NCBI GenBank assembly: GCA_022510665.1
Contig: JAFLSZ010000003.1
Span: 1 to 64,000, forward strand
Direction of reading: 5' to 3'
DNA: 64,000 nt
DNA from: Lachnospiraceae bacterium
GTDB lineage: Bacteria > Bacillota > Clostridia > Lachnospirales > Lachnospiraceae
Below are positions 39,784-48,920 of the stretch, piece by piece (the first letter of the stretch is position 1; each line of letters starts with the position of its first letter). The position numbers and the translations under genes were made by a program. The notes under the pieces were generated by a model. It made no database searches and was not told the DNA's origin. It saw nothing but the letters and a program-made list of their open reading frames with translations.

Positions 39784-41748
39784 TTAATCCATGCCGTCCG
39801 GAAGCGCACGCATATTTCCCTCATTCTTCTCCGGGTCATATACAACGCCGGTATCACCGATTTCTCCCGTCGTCATTTCCACATCATCATCATCAATGCA
39901 AAAATTCGGATATTCTATCTCTTTATCCGGATAAATCTTTAAGTACGGCAGCGACTCTTTCAAAATATTCGCCGCCAGCTCGGAAGCGATGGAAGCCTTG
40001 CTCTGCAACTCCTCATCGGCCGCCTCATCAACCACAACATAAATCATAACCTGAGGATTATCCGCCGGTACGCAGCCGATAAAGGATACCAGATATCTTC
40101 CCTCGCTCCGCGGAAGCTTCTGCGCGGTTCCCGTTTTTCCGCCAATCAGATACCCGTCTACCTGTGCGGCTTTCGCGGTTCCTTCCTGTACGGTAAAGAA
40201 AAACGCATCACGCAGAAACTCCGAAGTTTCTTCCGATATCGTATTACATACGGCTCTCGGCTCTATCTTCTCCAAGACGACACCGTCTGCGTTTCTGATT
40301 TCCTTTACTATATGTGGTTCATAATAAACGCCGCCGTTTACCATGGAGGCAAACGCCGCGCCGAGCTGTATCATCGTAGTATTGAAAGACATACCGAAAC
40401 TGCTTGTGGCAAGCTCCGTATCATTTAACTGTTCTTCTTTCATCAAAATCCCCGGCACTTCACCCGGAAGGTCGATTCCGGTCAGTTTCCCGAACAGAAA
40501 ACGGTGCTGATACTTCGAAAAAATTGTCCGTCCCTCTCTTTTCGCGATTTCCATTAACACATCGTTGCAGGAGTGCATAATACTCTGCGCCGCGTTAATC
40601 AGTCCGTGTCCCCACTCATTATGGCAGGAAATATAATAGTCCGCGACTTGCTCGCCGCCGTCGCAAAGGAAAGTATCCTCCGGCGTGATAACGGCTTCTT
40701 CCAAAGCCGCCGCCACCGTAAACGGTTTGAACGTAGAGCCGGGCTCATAGGAATCGCTGATGCAGAAATTTCTCCATACTTTATAAAGGGCATTCAGATA
40801 AGCGTCGTTGTCCATTTTATCGATTTCTTCTTGTGCGTACCAGCGCGTCAAGTCCCTCGGCGCATTTAAATCATAACTGTAATTGGACTGCATGGCCAAA
40901 ATTTCGCCGCTGTTCGTTTCCATCATCAAAACACCGACATTTTTTGCCCCGATTTCGTCCAAAAACGCTTCGGCATATTTTTGCACAATCCGCTGTAAAT
41001 TCGCATCTAACGTCGATACAATCACTTTCCCGTCCTGTGCCGGTATTACCTTTTGCTGCACCGTCAGATCCGCGTCATAATAATCATAGATTCTGCCGTT
41101 GATTCCGGTCAGTTCTTCGTTGTACTGCTGTTCAATGCCGTAGGTTCCTTCTCCGTCCGCCTTCGAAAAACCAAGTACATGGGACGCAAGCGTCCCGAAC
41201 GGATAGCTCCGTAAGTATTCTTCCTCAAACGTAACTCCGTGAATCTTGCCTTTGTCTTTATGCTCCGACCCGTCCTCCGCTTTCGGAAGATTCTTCTCAT
41301 AATTTTCAAACGCAATCATTTCTTCATAAGTCATATTCTTTTTCAGGCGGTAATAGGCGCTTGTTTTCCGCTCCTCGATTAACGCGCGCAATTCTTCCTG
41401 CGAATATCCGTAAACGCTGCTTAACGCCCGTATCGTCGGCTCTAAATACTCGCTGTTATTTACCAAAAGCCGCGAATCCAGAATCATATGATATACTTTA
41501 TCGCTTTTTGCCAGAACCGTCCCGTTGCGGTCCAGTATATCCCCGCGTTTGTAGCGCAGCACTTTATTGCTTCCCGTCTTCTGGGACAAAGAAGCCTTCG
41601 CGTAACCGGTATTACTCCCTACCGCCACAACCCTTACTATGATAATAAGGATACCGACAAGAAACAGACAAAATACGACCCATAACGCTGTCTGCATTTT
41701 GCCTGTCATTCTCTTTCGTTTTTTACGCTTTTTTTCGCTCTGATCCAT
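39784..41748 (-). CDS. Penicillin-binding transpeptidase (FtsI/PBP2 type), no PASTA
   Basis: YEPGSTFKPFTVAAALEEA, HSCNDVLMEIAKR, GGKTGTAQK. Confidence 0.92.
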   Translation of the reverse strand: MDQSEKKRKKRKRMTGKMQTALWVVFCLFLVGILIIIVRVVAVGSNTGYAKASLSQKTGSNKVLRYKRGDILDRNGTVLAKSDKVYHMILDSRLLVNNSEYLEPTIRALSSVYGYSQEELRALIEERKTSAYYRLKKNMTYEEMIAFENYEKNLPKAEDGSEHKDKGKIHGVTFEEEYLRSYPFGTLASHVLGFSKADGEGTYGIEQQYNEELTGINGRIYDYYDADLTVQQKVIPAQDGKVIVSTLDANLQRIVQKYAEAFLDEIGAKNVGVLMMETNSGEILAMQSNYSYDLNAPRDLTRWYAQEEIDKMDNDAYLNALYKVWRNFCISDSYEPGSTFKPFTVAAALEEAVITPEDTFLCDGGEQVADYYISCHNEWGHGLINAAQSIMHSCNDVLMEIAKREGRTIFSKYQHRFLFGKLTGIDLPGEVPGILMKEEQLNDTELATSSFGMSFNTTMIQLGAAFASMVNGGVYYEPHIVKEIRNADGVVLEKIEPRAVCNTISEETSEFLRDAFFFTVQEGTAKAAQVDGYLIGGKTGTAQKLPRSEGRYLVSFIGCVPADNPQVMIYVVVDEAADEELQSKASIASELAANILKESLPYLKIYPDKEIEYPNFCIDDDDVEMTTGEIGDTGVVYDPEKNEGNMRALPDGMD

Positions 41749-41758
41749 TCAAATACTC

Positions 41759-42244
41759 CTACTCCGGAATATCCTTGTACTGAATTACATATCCGTTTTC
41801 CGTTGACTTATATGTAATTACTTCATTGCCGTTCGGATATACCATGCCAAGCTCGCCAATTGCCGTAGAGTACACCTTTTCCCAGTCGATTGTCCTGTTT
41901 AAGCCGTCCTCCAAAGCCGCGTTTTCTGCCGTAATCGTATCCACATTCCCGCTCAGTACGGCAATGTCACGCTCCAGCTGTACAATATTTCCCTGTACCT
42001 GAAGATAATTATAACACAAATAAAGCGTAATTGCCATAGCCGCAACCAAAAGTACCATGGAAACAAAATCAATGCCATGGGTTAATTTCGGCGCCTTTAC
42101 AGGACGCTCCACAACCTGCGGACGCGAAATCTGTTCCTGTTCTCTTTCATAGTCCGGAAGCACCTGCAGTTTTCTTGCGGCGGTTCCGTCTACAAAATAT
42201 TTTTTCGAATATTCTCTGCCGTAATGCTTTTCTCTCGCATCCAT
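41759..42244 (-). CDS. ftsL: FtsL-like septum protein
   Basis: Single TM helix plus coiled coil; between rsmH and the PBP genes. Confidence 0.75.
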   Translation of the reverse strand: MDAREKHYGREYSKKYFVDGTAARKLQVLPDYEREQEQISRPQVVERPVKAPKLTHGIDFVSMVLLVAAMAITLYLCYNYLQVQGNIVQLERDIAVLSGNVDTITAENAALEDGLNRTIDWEKVYSTAIGELGMVYPNGNEVITYKSTENGYVIQYKDIPE

Positions 42245-42262
42245 GCCGTCTCCTCCTTCATT

Positions 42263-43228
42263 TTAGCCGCGTTCAAATACCCGCAGCTTCGCGCTCTTTG
42301 CTCTTTTGTTCTCTTCACATTCCTCTTTGCCCGGTAAAATCGGCTTTCTTGTAATTACCCTTCCCGCGGACTTCCTGCCGCAGACGCAGACCGGAAAATC
42401 CGGTGGACACTCGCAGGGATTTTCTCTTTTTCGGAAACCGGATTTCACAATACGGTCTTCCAAAGAGTGGAACGTAATAATACAAAGCCTTCCGTTTTCT
42501 TCCAGCAAATCAATCAGCTTGTCCAACGTATCCTGCAGCGCTTTCAACTCTCCGTTTAACTCTATGCGTATCGCCTGAAAAGTACGCTTTGACGGATGTC
42601 CCAGATTCTTTTGTATTTTCATCGGGATTGCCGCCCTGACTGCCTCGTTTAAATCTCCGCAGGTGACAAGCTCTTTCTTTTCCCTGAGCCGTACAATATG
42701 TTTCGCAATATTTTTTGCAAAAGGGTCTTCTCCGTAATCGCGGATAATTCGGAACAACTCCGCTTCGCTGTATCCGTTTACGATATCCCGTGCCGTCGTC
42801 TCCATCCGGTTATCCATCCGCATATCAAGCGGCGCCGTATCCTCTTTATAGGAGAATCCCCGCTCCGGCGTATCCAGCTGATAAGAAGACACACCGAGGT
42901 CTAATAAAATACCGCTTACTTTTTCTATCCCGAAAGCGGCAAGTACTTCTTTCGCTTCACTGTAATTACTCCGCACAACATGGGCAAACGGAAACTCTTT
43001 CAGTCTGGCTCCTGCCGCCGAAACGGCGTCCTCATCACGGTCAATACCGACAAATGTCCCTCCGTTCAAACGGCTGCACACCTCATAGGCATGTCCCGCT
43101 CCGCCAAGCGTCCCGTCCACATAAATGCCGGACGGACGTATATGCAGCGCCTCTATCACTTCGTCAAGCAATACCGGCTTATGCCGAAATACAATGTCCT
43201 GTCTGCCTGTTTCCGTCAAAGTATCCAC
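42263..43228 (-). CDS. rsmH: 16S rRNA (cytosine(1402)-N(4))-methyltransferase
   Basis: [49 protein letters not shown]. Confidence 0.97.
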   Translation of the reverse strand: MDTLTETGRQDIVFRHKPVLLDEVIEALHIRPSGIYVDGTLGGAGHAYEVCSRLNGGTFVGIDRDEDAVSAAGARLKEFPFAHVVRSNYSEAKEVLAAFGIEKVSGILLDLGVSSYQLDTPERGFSYKEDTAPLDMRMDNRMETTARDIVNGYSEAELFRIIRDYGEDPFAKNIAKHIVRLREKKELVTCGDLNEAVRAAIPMKIQKNLGHPSKRTFQAIRIELNGELKALQDTLDKLIDLLEENGRLCIITFHSLEDRIVKSGFRKRENPCECPPDFPVCVCGRKSAGRVITRKPILPGKEECEENKRAKSAKLRVFERG

Positions 43229-43237
43229 CGGCCTTTC

Positions 43238-43666
43238 CTAAAAGTTCAACCCGAACTCCGCCATATGTTCCGCGACTTCATCCATGTTATCATAGCAGCG
43301 GTTCTGTTCCCAGCGCTCTTTGCTCCAAAGTTCAATTTTGGAAAGAACACCTACCAAAACAATATCCTTATTCAAACCTGCCTGCTCCCTTAATTTCCCC
43401 GGTATCAGAAAGCGTCCCTGCTTGTCCACTTCCACTTCCGCGGCCCCTGCCATGAAGTGACGCTGCAGCTGTCTGGCGTCTTTGCTTCCCGGAAGTTTTT
43501 TTAAACCTTCGACAAACTGTTCCCATTCTTCCACCGGATACGCGAAAAGACAGCCGTCCAGTCCCATAGTCAGAATAAACCGTTCTCCCAGTTCCTCACG
43601 GAACTTCGCCGGAACAATCATACGCCCTTTCGGGTCTAATGTATGATCGTACTCTCCCATGAACAT
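43238..43666 (-). CDS. mraZ: Transcriptional regulator MraZ
   Basis: MFMGEYDHTLDPKGRMIVPAKFREEL and second AbrB-like half; first gene of dcw cluster. Confidence 0.97.
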   Translation of the reverse strand: MFMGEYDHTLDPKGRMIVPAKFREELGERFILTMGLDGCLFAYPVEEWEQFVEGLKKLPGSKDARQLQRHFMAGAAEVEVDKQGRFLIPGKLREQAGLNKDIVLVGVLSKIELWSKERWEQNRCYDNMDEVAEHMAEFGLNF

Positions 43667-43682
43667 GAACTTCACCGCCTTT

Positions 43683-43748
43683 CACTCCACTTTAATCCAT
43701 TCTCCTCCACTTTCCTCCACTTATACCACCATTTTACTCCACTTTTTT
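43683..43748 (-). promoter_or_regulatory. Array of about six ~10-bp AAAGTGGAG(T/G)-type repeats (candidate MraZ operator)
   Basis: Minus strand AAAGTGGAGTAAAATGGTGGTATAAGTGGAGGAAAGTGGAGGAGAATGGATTAAAGTGGAGT. Confidence 0.8.
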
Positions 43749-43759
43749 TATTTTTTCAA
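43731..43759 (-). promoter_or_regulatory. Sigma-A promoter TTGAAA-17-TAAAAT for mraZ, overlapped by the repeat array
   Basis: -10 reverse complement of 43731-43736; -35 reverse complement of 43754-43759. Confidence 0.7.
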
Positions 43760-43768
43760 CCCCTAAAT

Positions 43769-43822
43769 AAAAAAAAAGACCGTCAACTTTTCACCGGTCG
43801 GTGTGTCAACAGTCTTTTTTTA
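43769..43822. terminator. Terminator between the Lgt-like gene and mraZ, poly-A/poly-T flanks on both sides
   Basis: AAAAAAAAAGAC...CACCGGTCGGTG...GTCTTTTTTT. Confidence 0.65.
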
Positions 43823-43857
43823 GTATTCGGTTTTGATAAAAACCGCTTTGCAAACAT

Positions 43858-44727
43858 TTATTTCACTTTTCGTTTCAGCCTGTGCCGCAGTTCCCCTGCC
43901 GCAAGCACAAAAATCACCACTGCTGCCACTAAACTGTTAATCGGAATTTCCGTCCCCCAGATGCGGCACCTGCTTGCCCTGAAAACCTCCAGCACAAGAC
44001 AGGATACGGCATTCAGAAACAGATACAACAAAAAAAGTTTTCCGTTCTGCTTTATAAAATGCTTTGCAATCCGGATTGCAATCAGTATCAGGATGCCGGA
44101 AAGGACTCCGTACAGTGCCACCGGATGTATTGAAATGTACTCCCCATCATTTATTCTATATACATGATTTAAAAGTTCCTCTGTCAGGGCGCCGTCCGCC
44201 TCATACGGCAGATACTCGGTGCCGATACGAACCGAAAAAATACCGTCATAAAAGCGCCCAACCGGTTCTCTTGCAAGTGCACAGCCAATCCAAACAAAAA
44301 CGGCCGATACCGATGCGCCGACGCAAAGTACGTCTGCCGCCCGTTCAAAATCTTCCGCTTTTCTGTGACAATAATGTCTTACAATAAACCATGAGCCAAT
44401 CAGCGCACCAAAATAGGCAAATCCCCCAATTCTAAAGTTCAATACCGAAAGCGGAAATTTCGAAAACGGATACCACTGAAAAACCGCGTAATATACTCTT
44501 GCGCCAATCAGCGCGGAAAGAATGGCAAGACATAGTAAAGTCAGCGTAAGTTCTTTATCCTGCTTTCTTCTCCGGCCTTCCCGAAGCGAGGCAAAAACAC
44601 CTGCTGCCGCAGCAAGCAGCAGGCACACTCCGTATAATGAAACAGGGAATCCAAACAGCGACACTGCTTCCGGTATTTCGGCCTTTCTCTGTTCAAAGAA
44701 ATAAATCGTTCCCGTTTCCAGCGTCAT
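43858..44727 (-). CDS. Divergent prolipoprotein diacylglyceryl transferase (Lgt)-family membrane protein
   Basis: Multi-TM, RIGGFAYFGALIG and ISIHPVALYG resemble Lgt; canonical GRIGNFxN replaced by VWIGCALA. Confidence 0.7.
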   Translation of the reverse strand: MTLETGTIYFFEQRKAEIPEAVSLFGFPVSLYGVCLLLAAAAGVFASLREGRRRKQDKELTLTLLCLAILSALIGARVYYAVFQWYPFSKFPLSVLNFRIGGFAYFGALIGSWFIVRHYCHRKAEDFERAADVLCVGASVSAVFVWIGCALAREPVGRFYDGIFSVRIGTEYLPYEADGALTEELLNHVYRINDGEYISIHPVALYGVLSGILILIAIRIAKHFIKQNGKLFLLYLFLNAVSCLVLEVFRASRCRIWGTEIPINSLVAAVVIFVLAAGELRHRLKRKVK

Positions 44728-44754
44728 TTCGGATTCCCTCCTCTCCTTGTCTTA

Positions 44755-44808
44755 CTTGCAGTACCGCAGAACTTTTTAACGTTGCTAAAAAAAATGCGGA
44801 AACTCAAG
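44755..44808. repeat. Copy C of interspersed inverted-repeat element, 54 bp, with GTCTTA direct repeats
   Basis: Minus strand CTTGAGTTTCCGCATTTTTTTTAGCAACGTTAAAAAGTTCTGCGGTACTGCAAG; GTCTTA at 44749-44754 and 44810-44815. Confidence 0.6.
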
Positions 44809-44812
44809 CGTC

Positions 44813-45910
44813 TTATACATTAAAACGGAACAATACAACATCGTCGTCCTGCATAACATACTCTTTGCCTTCGGAGCGTACCAAGCCCTTTTCCTTTGCG
44901 GCGTTAAAACTGCCGCACTCTACCAGATTCCGATAGCTTACGATTTCCGCCCGGATAAAGCCGCGTTCGAAATCCGAGTGGATTTTTCCGGCCGCCTGCG
45001 GTGCCTTTGTTCCCCGGGTAATCGTCCATGCTCTTGTCTCCTTCGGTCCCGCGGTCAGATAGCTGATCAGGCCCAGAATACGGTAACTTGCCTGAATCAG
45101 TTTTTCCAAGCCGGATTCCGAAAGTCCAAGCTCCTCTAAAAACATTTTCTTTTCTTCTTCGTCAAGCTCCGCCATTTCCTGTTCAATCTGCGCACAGATT
45201 ACAAATACCTCTGACTTTTCCTGTGCCGCAAATTCTCTTACTTTTGCCACATTCTCATTTGCCGCGCCATCATCCGCAAGGTCATCTTCTTTTACGTTTG
45301 CCGCGTAAATTACCGGTTTTGCCGTCAAAAGATGATAGGTATCCAGCAATATTTGTTCATCTTCGTCCTGCAGAGCATAGGTTTTTGCCATGTTTCCGGC
45401 CTCCAGATGCGCCATCAGGCGTTTCATAAAATCTTCTTCCTTTGCCAGTGCCTTATCGTTTCTTGCACCGCGGACCACTTTGGACTGACGGCGTTCCAAC
45501 ACTTCCAAATCCGAAAAAATCAGCTCGTAATTGATGGTTTCAATGTCACGCAGCGGATTTATGGAACCGTCCACATGGATAATGTTCGTATCCTCAAAGC
45601 AGCGTACTACATGAACAATCGCGTCAACCTCTCTGATATTGGCAAGGAATTGATTGCCGAGTCCTTCCCCTTTGGACGCCCCTTTTACCAGTCCTGCGAT
45701 GTCCACAAACTCTACCACCGCCGGAACAATGCGCTCCGAGCTATACATTTTTCCCAATACTTCCAGCCTCTCATCCGGAACCGGAACGATTCCGACGTTC
45801 GGGTCAATCGTACAGAACGGATAGTTCGCCGATTCTGCCCCCGCCTTTGTCAAAGAATTAAATAATGTGCTTTTTCCGACATTCGGAAGCCCCACGATTC
45901 CTAATTTCAT
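44813..45910 (-). CDS. ychF: Redox-regulated ATPase/GTPase YchF
   Basis: MKLGIVGLPNVGKSTLFNSLTKAGAESANYPFCTIDPNVG. Confidence 0.98.
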   Translation of the reverse strand: MKLGIVGLPNVGKSTLFNSLTKAGAESANYPFCTIDPNVGIVPVPDERLEVLGKMYSSERIVPAVVEFVDIAGLVKGASKGEGLGNQFLANIREVDAIVHVVRCFEDTNIIHVDGSINPLRDIETINYELIFSDLEVLERRQSKVVRGARNDKALAKEEDFMKRLMAHLEAGNMAKTYALQDEDEQILLDTYHLLTAKPVIYAANVKEDDLADDGAANENVAKVREFAAQEKSEVFVICAQIEQEMAELDEEEKKMFLEELGLSESGLEKLIQASYRILGLISYLTAGPKETRAWTITRGTKAPQAAGKIHSDFERGFIRAEIVSYRNLVECGSFNAAKEKGLVRSEGKEYVMQDDDVVLFRFNV

Positions 45911-45943
45911 AAAAACTCCTTTCCTGACACTGTTTTTGTGCCT

Positions 45944-46597
45944 CTAATCTCTTGATTCTATCATTAAAAGATATCCGTTTGAAAACGATACGTTTATTTT
46001 TCCGTCTAATGCTTCATTGCTGATGCTAAGACTGCTTCCCGCCGTCAGTGTTTTCCTGTAAAGCGGATACTTTACGCCTGTGAGCGTAACTTCCTCTACT
46101 TCCCCGAAAAAGGGAAGAAACGACAGATACATTCCGGACAATTCTTTTTTGTCTATCTGAAACGGTATCCGATGCAGCGTAATCCGGTTGTTTTTATCAA
46201 TCAATTCCGCAAAACGCCCCCGCAAAAGCACCCGGTAGAGCATATGCACGTTTGCCATCGTATGGTCAAAACGACTTCCGGTTGCCCCTAAAAGCACAAT
46301 CCGGTCCGCGCCATGGTCCAGCGCGTGATCCACTGCAAGTTCCGTGTCGGTCGCGTCTTTCTCCGGCCGGTGCCGTATGGTTTCACAAACCGTTTCATAA
46401 CGCTCTATGAGTTCCTTTGAAACGGTATCAAAATCCCCGATCAGATAATCCGGTTTCATTCCCGCCTCGTCAATCACCGTAAGTCCGCCGTCTACCGCAT
46501 ATAGTACGACTTCTTTTTCCTTTGCCGCAGCCTCCCGCAAAAACGCGGCAGCAAGCGTACCGCCGCATACTAAAATCGCTGTCATATTTTCCTCCAA
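45944..46597 (-). CDS. thiN: Thiamine diphosphokinase
   Basis: YAVDGGLTVIDEAGMKPDYLIGDFDTV, DATDTELAVDHAL, GATGSRFDHTMANV. Confidence 0.93.
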   Translation of the reverse strand: MEENMTAILVCGGTLAAAFLREAAAKEKEVVLYAVDGGLTVIDEAGMKPDYLIGDFDTVSKELIERYETVCETIRHRPEKDATDTELAVDHALDHGADRIVLLGATGSRFDHTMANVHMLYRVLLRGRFAELIDKNNRITLHRIPFQIDKKELSGMYLSFLPFFGEVEEVTLTGVKYPLYRKTLTAGSSLSISNEALDGKINVSFSNGYLLMIESRD

Positions 46598-46623
46598 CTG
46601 CTATATGGCGCTTTGTGGCTTTG

Positions 46624-47358
46624 CTATCTTTTAGGCTTTACTGAGCCGCTTCCTCTTTCCCGTCTGAGCATCATTCTCTGGCGTTCAAACAAATACTTCT
46701 CCAACCCTTTTTTTACCACGGTAAAACCAACGCCGTAAAAATGCCGGAACGGTTTATCACGGACTTCCGCCACCCTTCTAATAACACCGCGGCAGGACAG
46801 CATTCCCATGCTTTCTGTCGGTATGTCAAATGTAATTTCCATGTCAATATCCAATGATTCATCCGTATAAAATCCCGCTCCGGTTATACTCAAATCGGAC
46901 AGCAGGGCTTTAAAAGGTATTTCTCTCTCTATTATTTCCGGCTCTTTCTCTGTTCCTTCCTCTGCCTCTTTTTTCAGGTTTTCCGTACTGTTCTCTACTT
47001 TCTCCCGTACAATACGCCGTATCAGAAAACTTTCTCCTATCGGAACACGAAACGCTTCCCGGCGGTTATAAATTGTACCTTCCGCTTTTGAAGAAAACGT
47101 ATGAACGTATTCTCCGTCCAGCATTGCAAGCCCGCCTTTTACGGATTCCCACTTCCACATAAGTTCCTCACCGCGGTAAATAATCGTGATATTATCTTTA
47201 TCTTCAAAATGAAAGTTCCTGTTTTTCGCGGAAATCCGCGAAACGGCTACCGTATTCAGCGATACCCCTTCCACTTTGCTCACAAAGCGATAATGGTAGC
47301 CTTCTCGCTCTACCAGAATCTCGATTGTTTTTCCTACCTGCATTTCTTTAATCAGCAA
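46624..47358 (-). CDS. YcgR-like PilZ-domain protein (putative c-di-GMP receptor)
   Basis: YcgR_2-like N-terminal domain, RREAFRVPIGE and LSITGAGFYTDE PilZ motifs. Confidence 0.8.
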   Translation of the reverse strand: MLIKEMQVGKTIEILVEREGYHYRFVSKVEGVSLNTVAVSRISAKNRNFHFEDKDNITIIYRGEELMWKWESVKGGLAMLDGEYVHTFSSKAEGTIYNRREAFRVPIGESFLIRRIVREKVENSTENLKKEAEEGTEKEPEIIEREIPFKALLSDLSITGAGFYTDESLDIDMEITFDIPTESMGMLSCRGVIRRVAEVRDKPFRHFYGVGFTVVKKGLEKYLFERQRMMLRRERGSGSVKPKR

Positions 47359-48007
47359 CCCCAGCTTCCTCCTTAAATGCTTTCACATTCTGTAAAATAT
47401 CTCCGCGAAAAACCGCCGTTCCCGCAACAAATACCTCTGCCCCCGCTTCAAAAACCGACTTTACATTCGAAAGGCTGATTCCTCCGTCTACCTGAATATC
47501 ATACCTTCCCAAAGTCTTTTCTCTGTGCCGGGCAAGCTCCTTTACCTTCTCCACACACTCCGGAATCAGTTTTTGTCCTCCGAAGCCCGGATTGACCGTC
47601 ATAACCAGTACCCGTTCCAAAAGAGGTTCTACTTCTTCCAGAACGGCAATCGGAGTCTCCGGTTTTATGGATACACCGGCTCTGACACCGAGTTCTTTTA
47701 TTTTTTCTATCGTTTCTTTTAAATCAGCACACGCCTCCGCATGTACCGTAATTCCGTCCGCCCCCGATTTTACGAACTCTTCCAGATAGCGTACCGGCTC
47801 CGTAATCATCAGATGAACATCAAAGAACAGATTACTTGCGCCCCGAATGGATTTGATGACCGGCATTCCGAACGATATACTGGGAACAAAGATACCGTCC
47901 ATTACGTCAATATGAAGTTCATCGGCCCCCGCTTCCTCCAACATACGGATTTGTTCTCCCAGCATCGTAAAATCTGCCGCCAAAATCGACGGTGCTAATT
48001 TAAACAT
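47348..48007 (-). CDS. rpe: Ribulose-phosphate 3-epimerase
   Basis: LAPSILAADFTMLGEQI, LHIDVMDGIFVPSISFG, VNPGFGGQKLIPE. Confidence 0.97.
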   Translation of the reverse strand: MFKLAPSILAADFTMLGEQIRMLEEAGADELHIDVMDGIFVPSISFGMPVIKSIRGASNLFFDVHLMITEPVRYLEEFVKSGADGITVHAEACADLKETIEKIKELGVRAGVSIKPETPIAVLEEVEPLLERVLVMTVNPGFGGQKLIPECVEKVKELARHREKTLGRYDIQVDGGISLSNVKSVFEAGAEVFVAGTAVFRGDILQNVKAFKEEAGVAD

Positions 48008-48041
48008 ACCTTTCCTGACCTTTCCTGTGCATACACATAGC

Positions 48042-48920
48042 TTAGTATCTTTTTATGCTGTTTAGTTCGGTATAAAGTTTACGGTAACTTTCGTATCTTT
48101 CGCCCGCGATTTCTCCGCAGGCAACCGCTTCTTTTACGCCGCAGTCCGGCTCTTCCATATGGCAGCATCCGGCAAAACGGCATTCTTTCTCCACCAGTTT
48201 CATCTCCGGATAATACCTCCATAACTCCTGAGGCAGAATTTCATTTATATACAAAGAGGAAAAACCCGGCGTATCCATCACATAGGTTCCCTCATTCAAA
48301 ACAAATAACTCCGCGTGCCGCGTGGTATGTTTTCCACGCTCAATCTTGCGGCTGACATCACCGGTTTTCATTTCCGCCCGCGGACAAAGAATATTAATTA
48401 AGCTCGATTTTCCGACACCCGACGGGCCTGCGAGCGCAGTCGTTTTTCCGTTCAGCGCTTCTTTTACCTGTTCCAGTCCGGTCTGCTCTTTTACGGAAAA
48501 GAAATGCACCGAATACCCCGCCAAAGTATACGCATTTTCTATTTCCTTCTTCCGTTGTTCCTCAATCAGCTCACATTTATTAAAACCTATCTGCACGGGA
48601 ATCTGCTTTCGTCCCATATAAATTAAAAAACGATCCAACAAGTTGAAATTCGGCTCCGGCTTTGCCGCCGCGAAAACAACCAGCGCCTGGCTGATATTCG
48701 CGGAAGCCGGCCGAATCAGTTCGTTTTTTCTCGGTAAAATCTCTTCCAGATTCCCTAACATTTTCTCTTTATCCAGAACACAGAGCCGGACATTATCCCC
48801 GACAAGCGGCTTTATCCCTTCTTTCCGAAAGCTTCCTTTTGCTTTGCACTCATAAATACCGCCGTCTTCTCCGTGCACGTAGTAAAAACCCGCAATACCC
48901 TTTATTATTTTTCCTGTCAT
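48042..48920 (-). CDS. rsgA: Ribosome small subunit-dependent GTPase RsgA
   Basis: TALAGPSGVGKSSLINIL, KIERGKHTTRHAEL, DTPGFSSL. Confidence 0.97.
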   Translation of the reverse strand: MTGKIIKGIAGFYYVHGEDGGIYECKAKGSFRKEGIKPLVGDNVRLCVLDKEKMLGNLEEILPRKNELIRPASANISQALVVFAAAKPEPNFNLLDRFLIYMGRKQIPVQIGFNKCELIEEQRKKEIENAYTLAGYSVHFFSVKEQTGLEQVKEALNGKTTALAGPSGVGKSSLINILCPRAEMKTGDVSRKIERGKHTTRHAELFVLNEGTYVMDTPGFSSLYINEILPQELWRYYPEMKLVEKECRFAGCCHMEEPDCGVKEAVACGEIAGERYESYRKLYTELNSIKRY

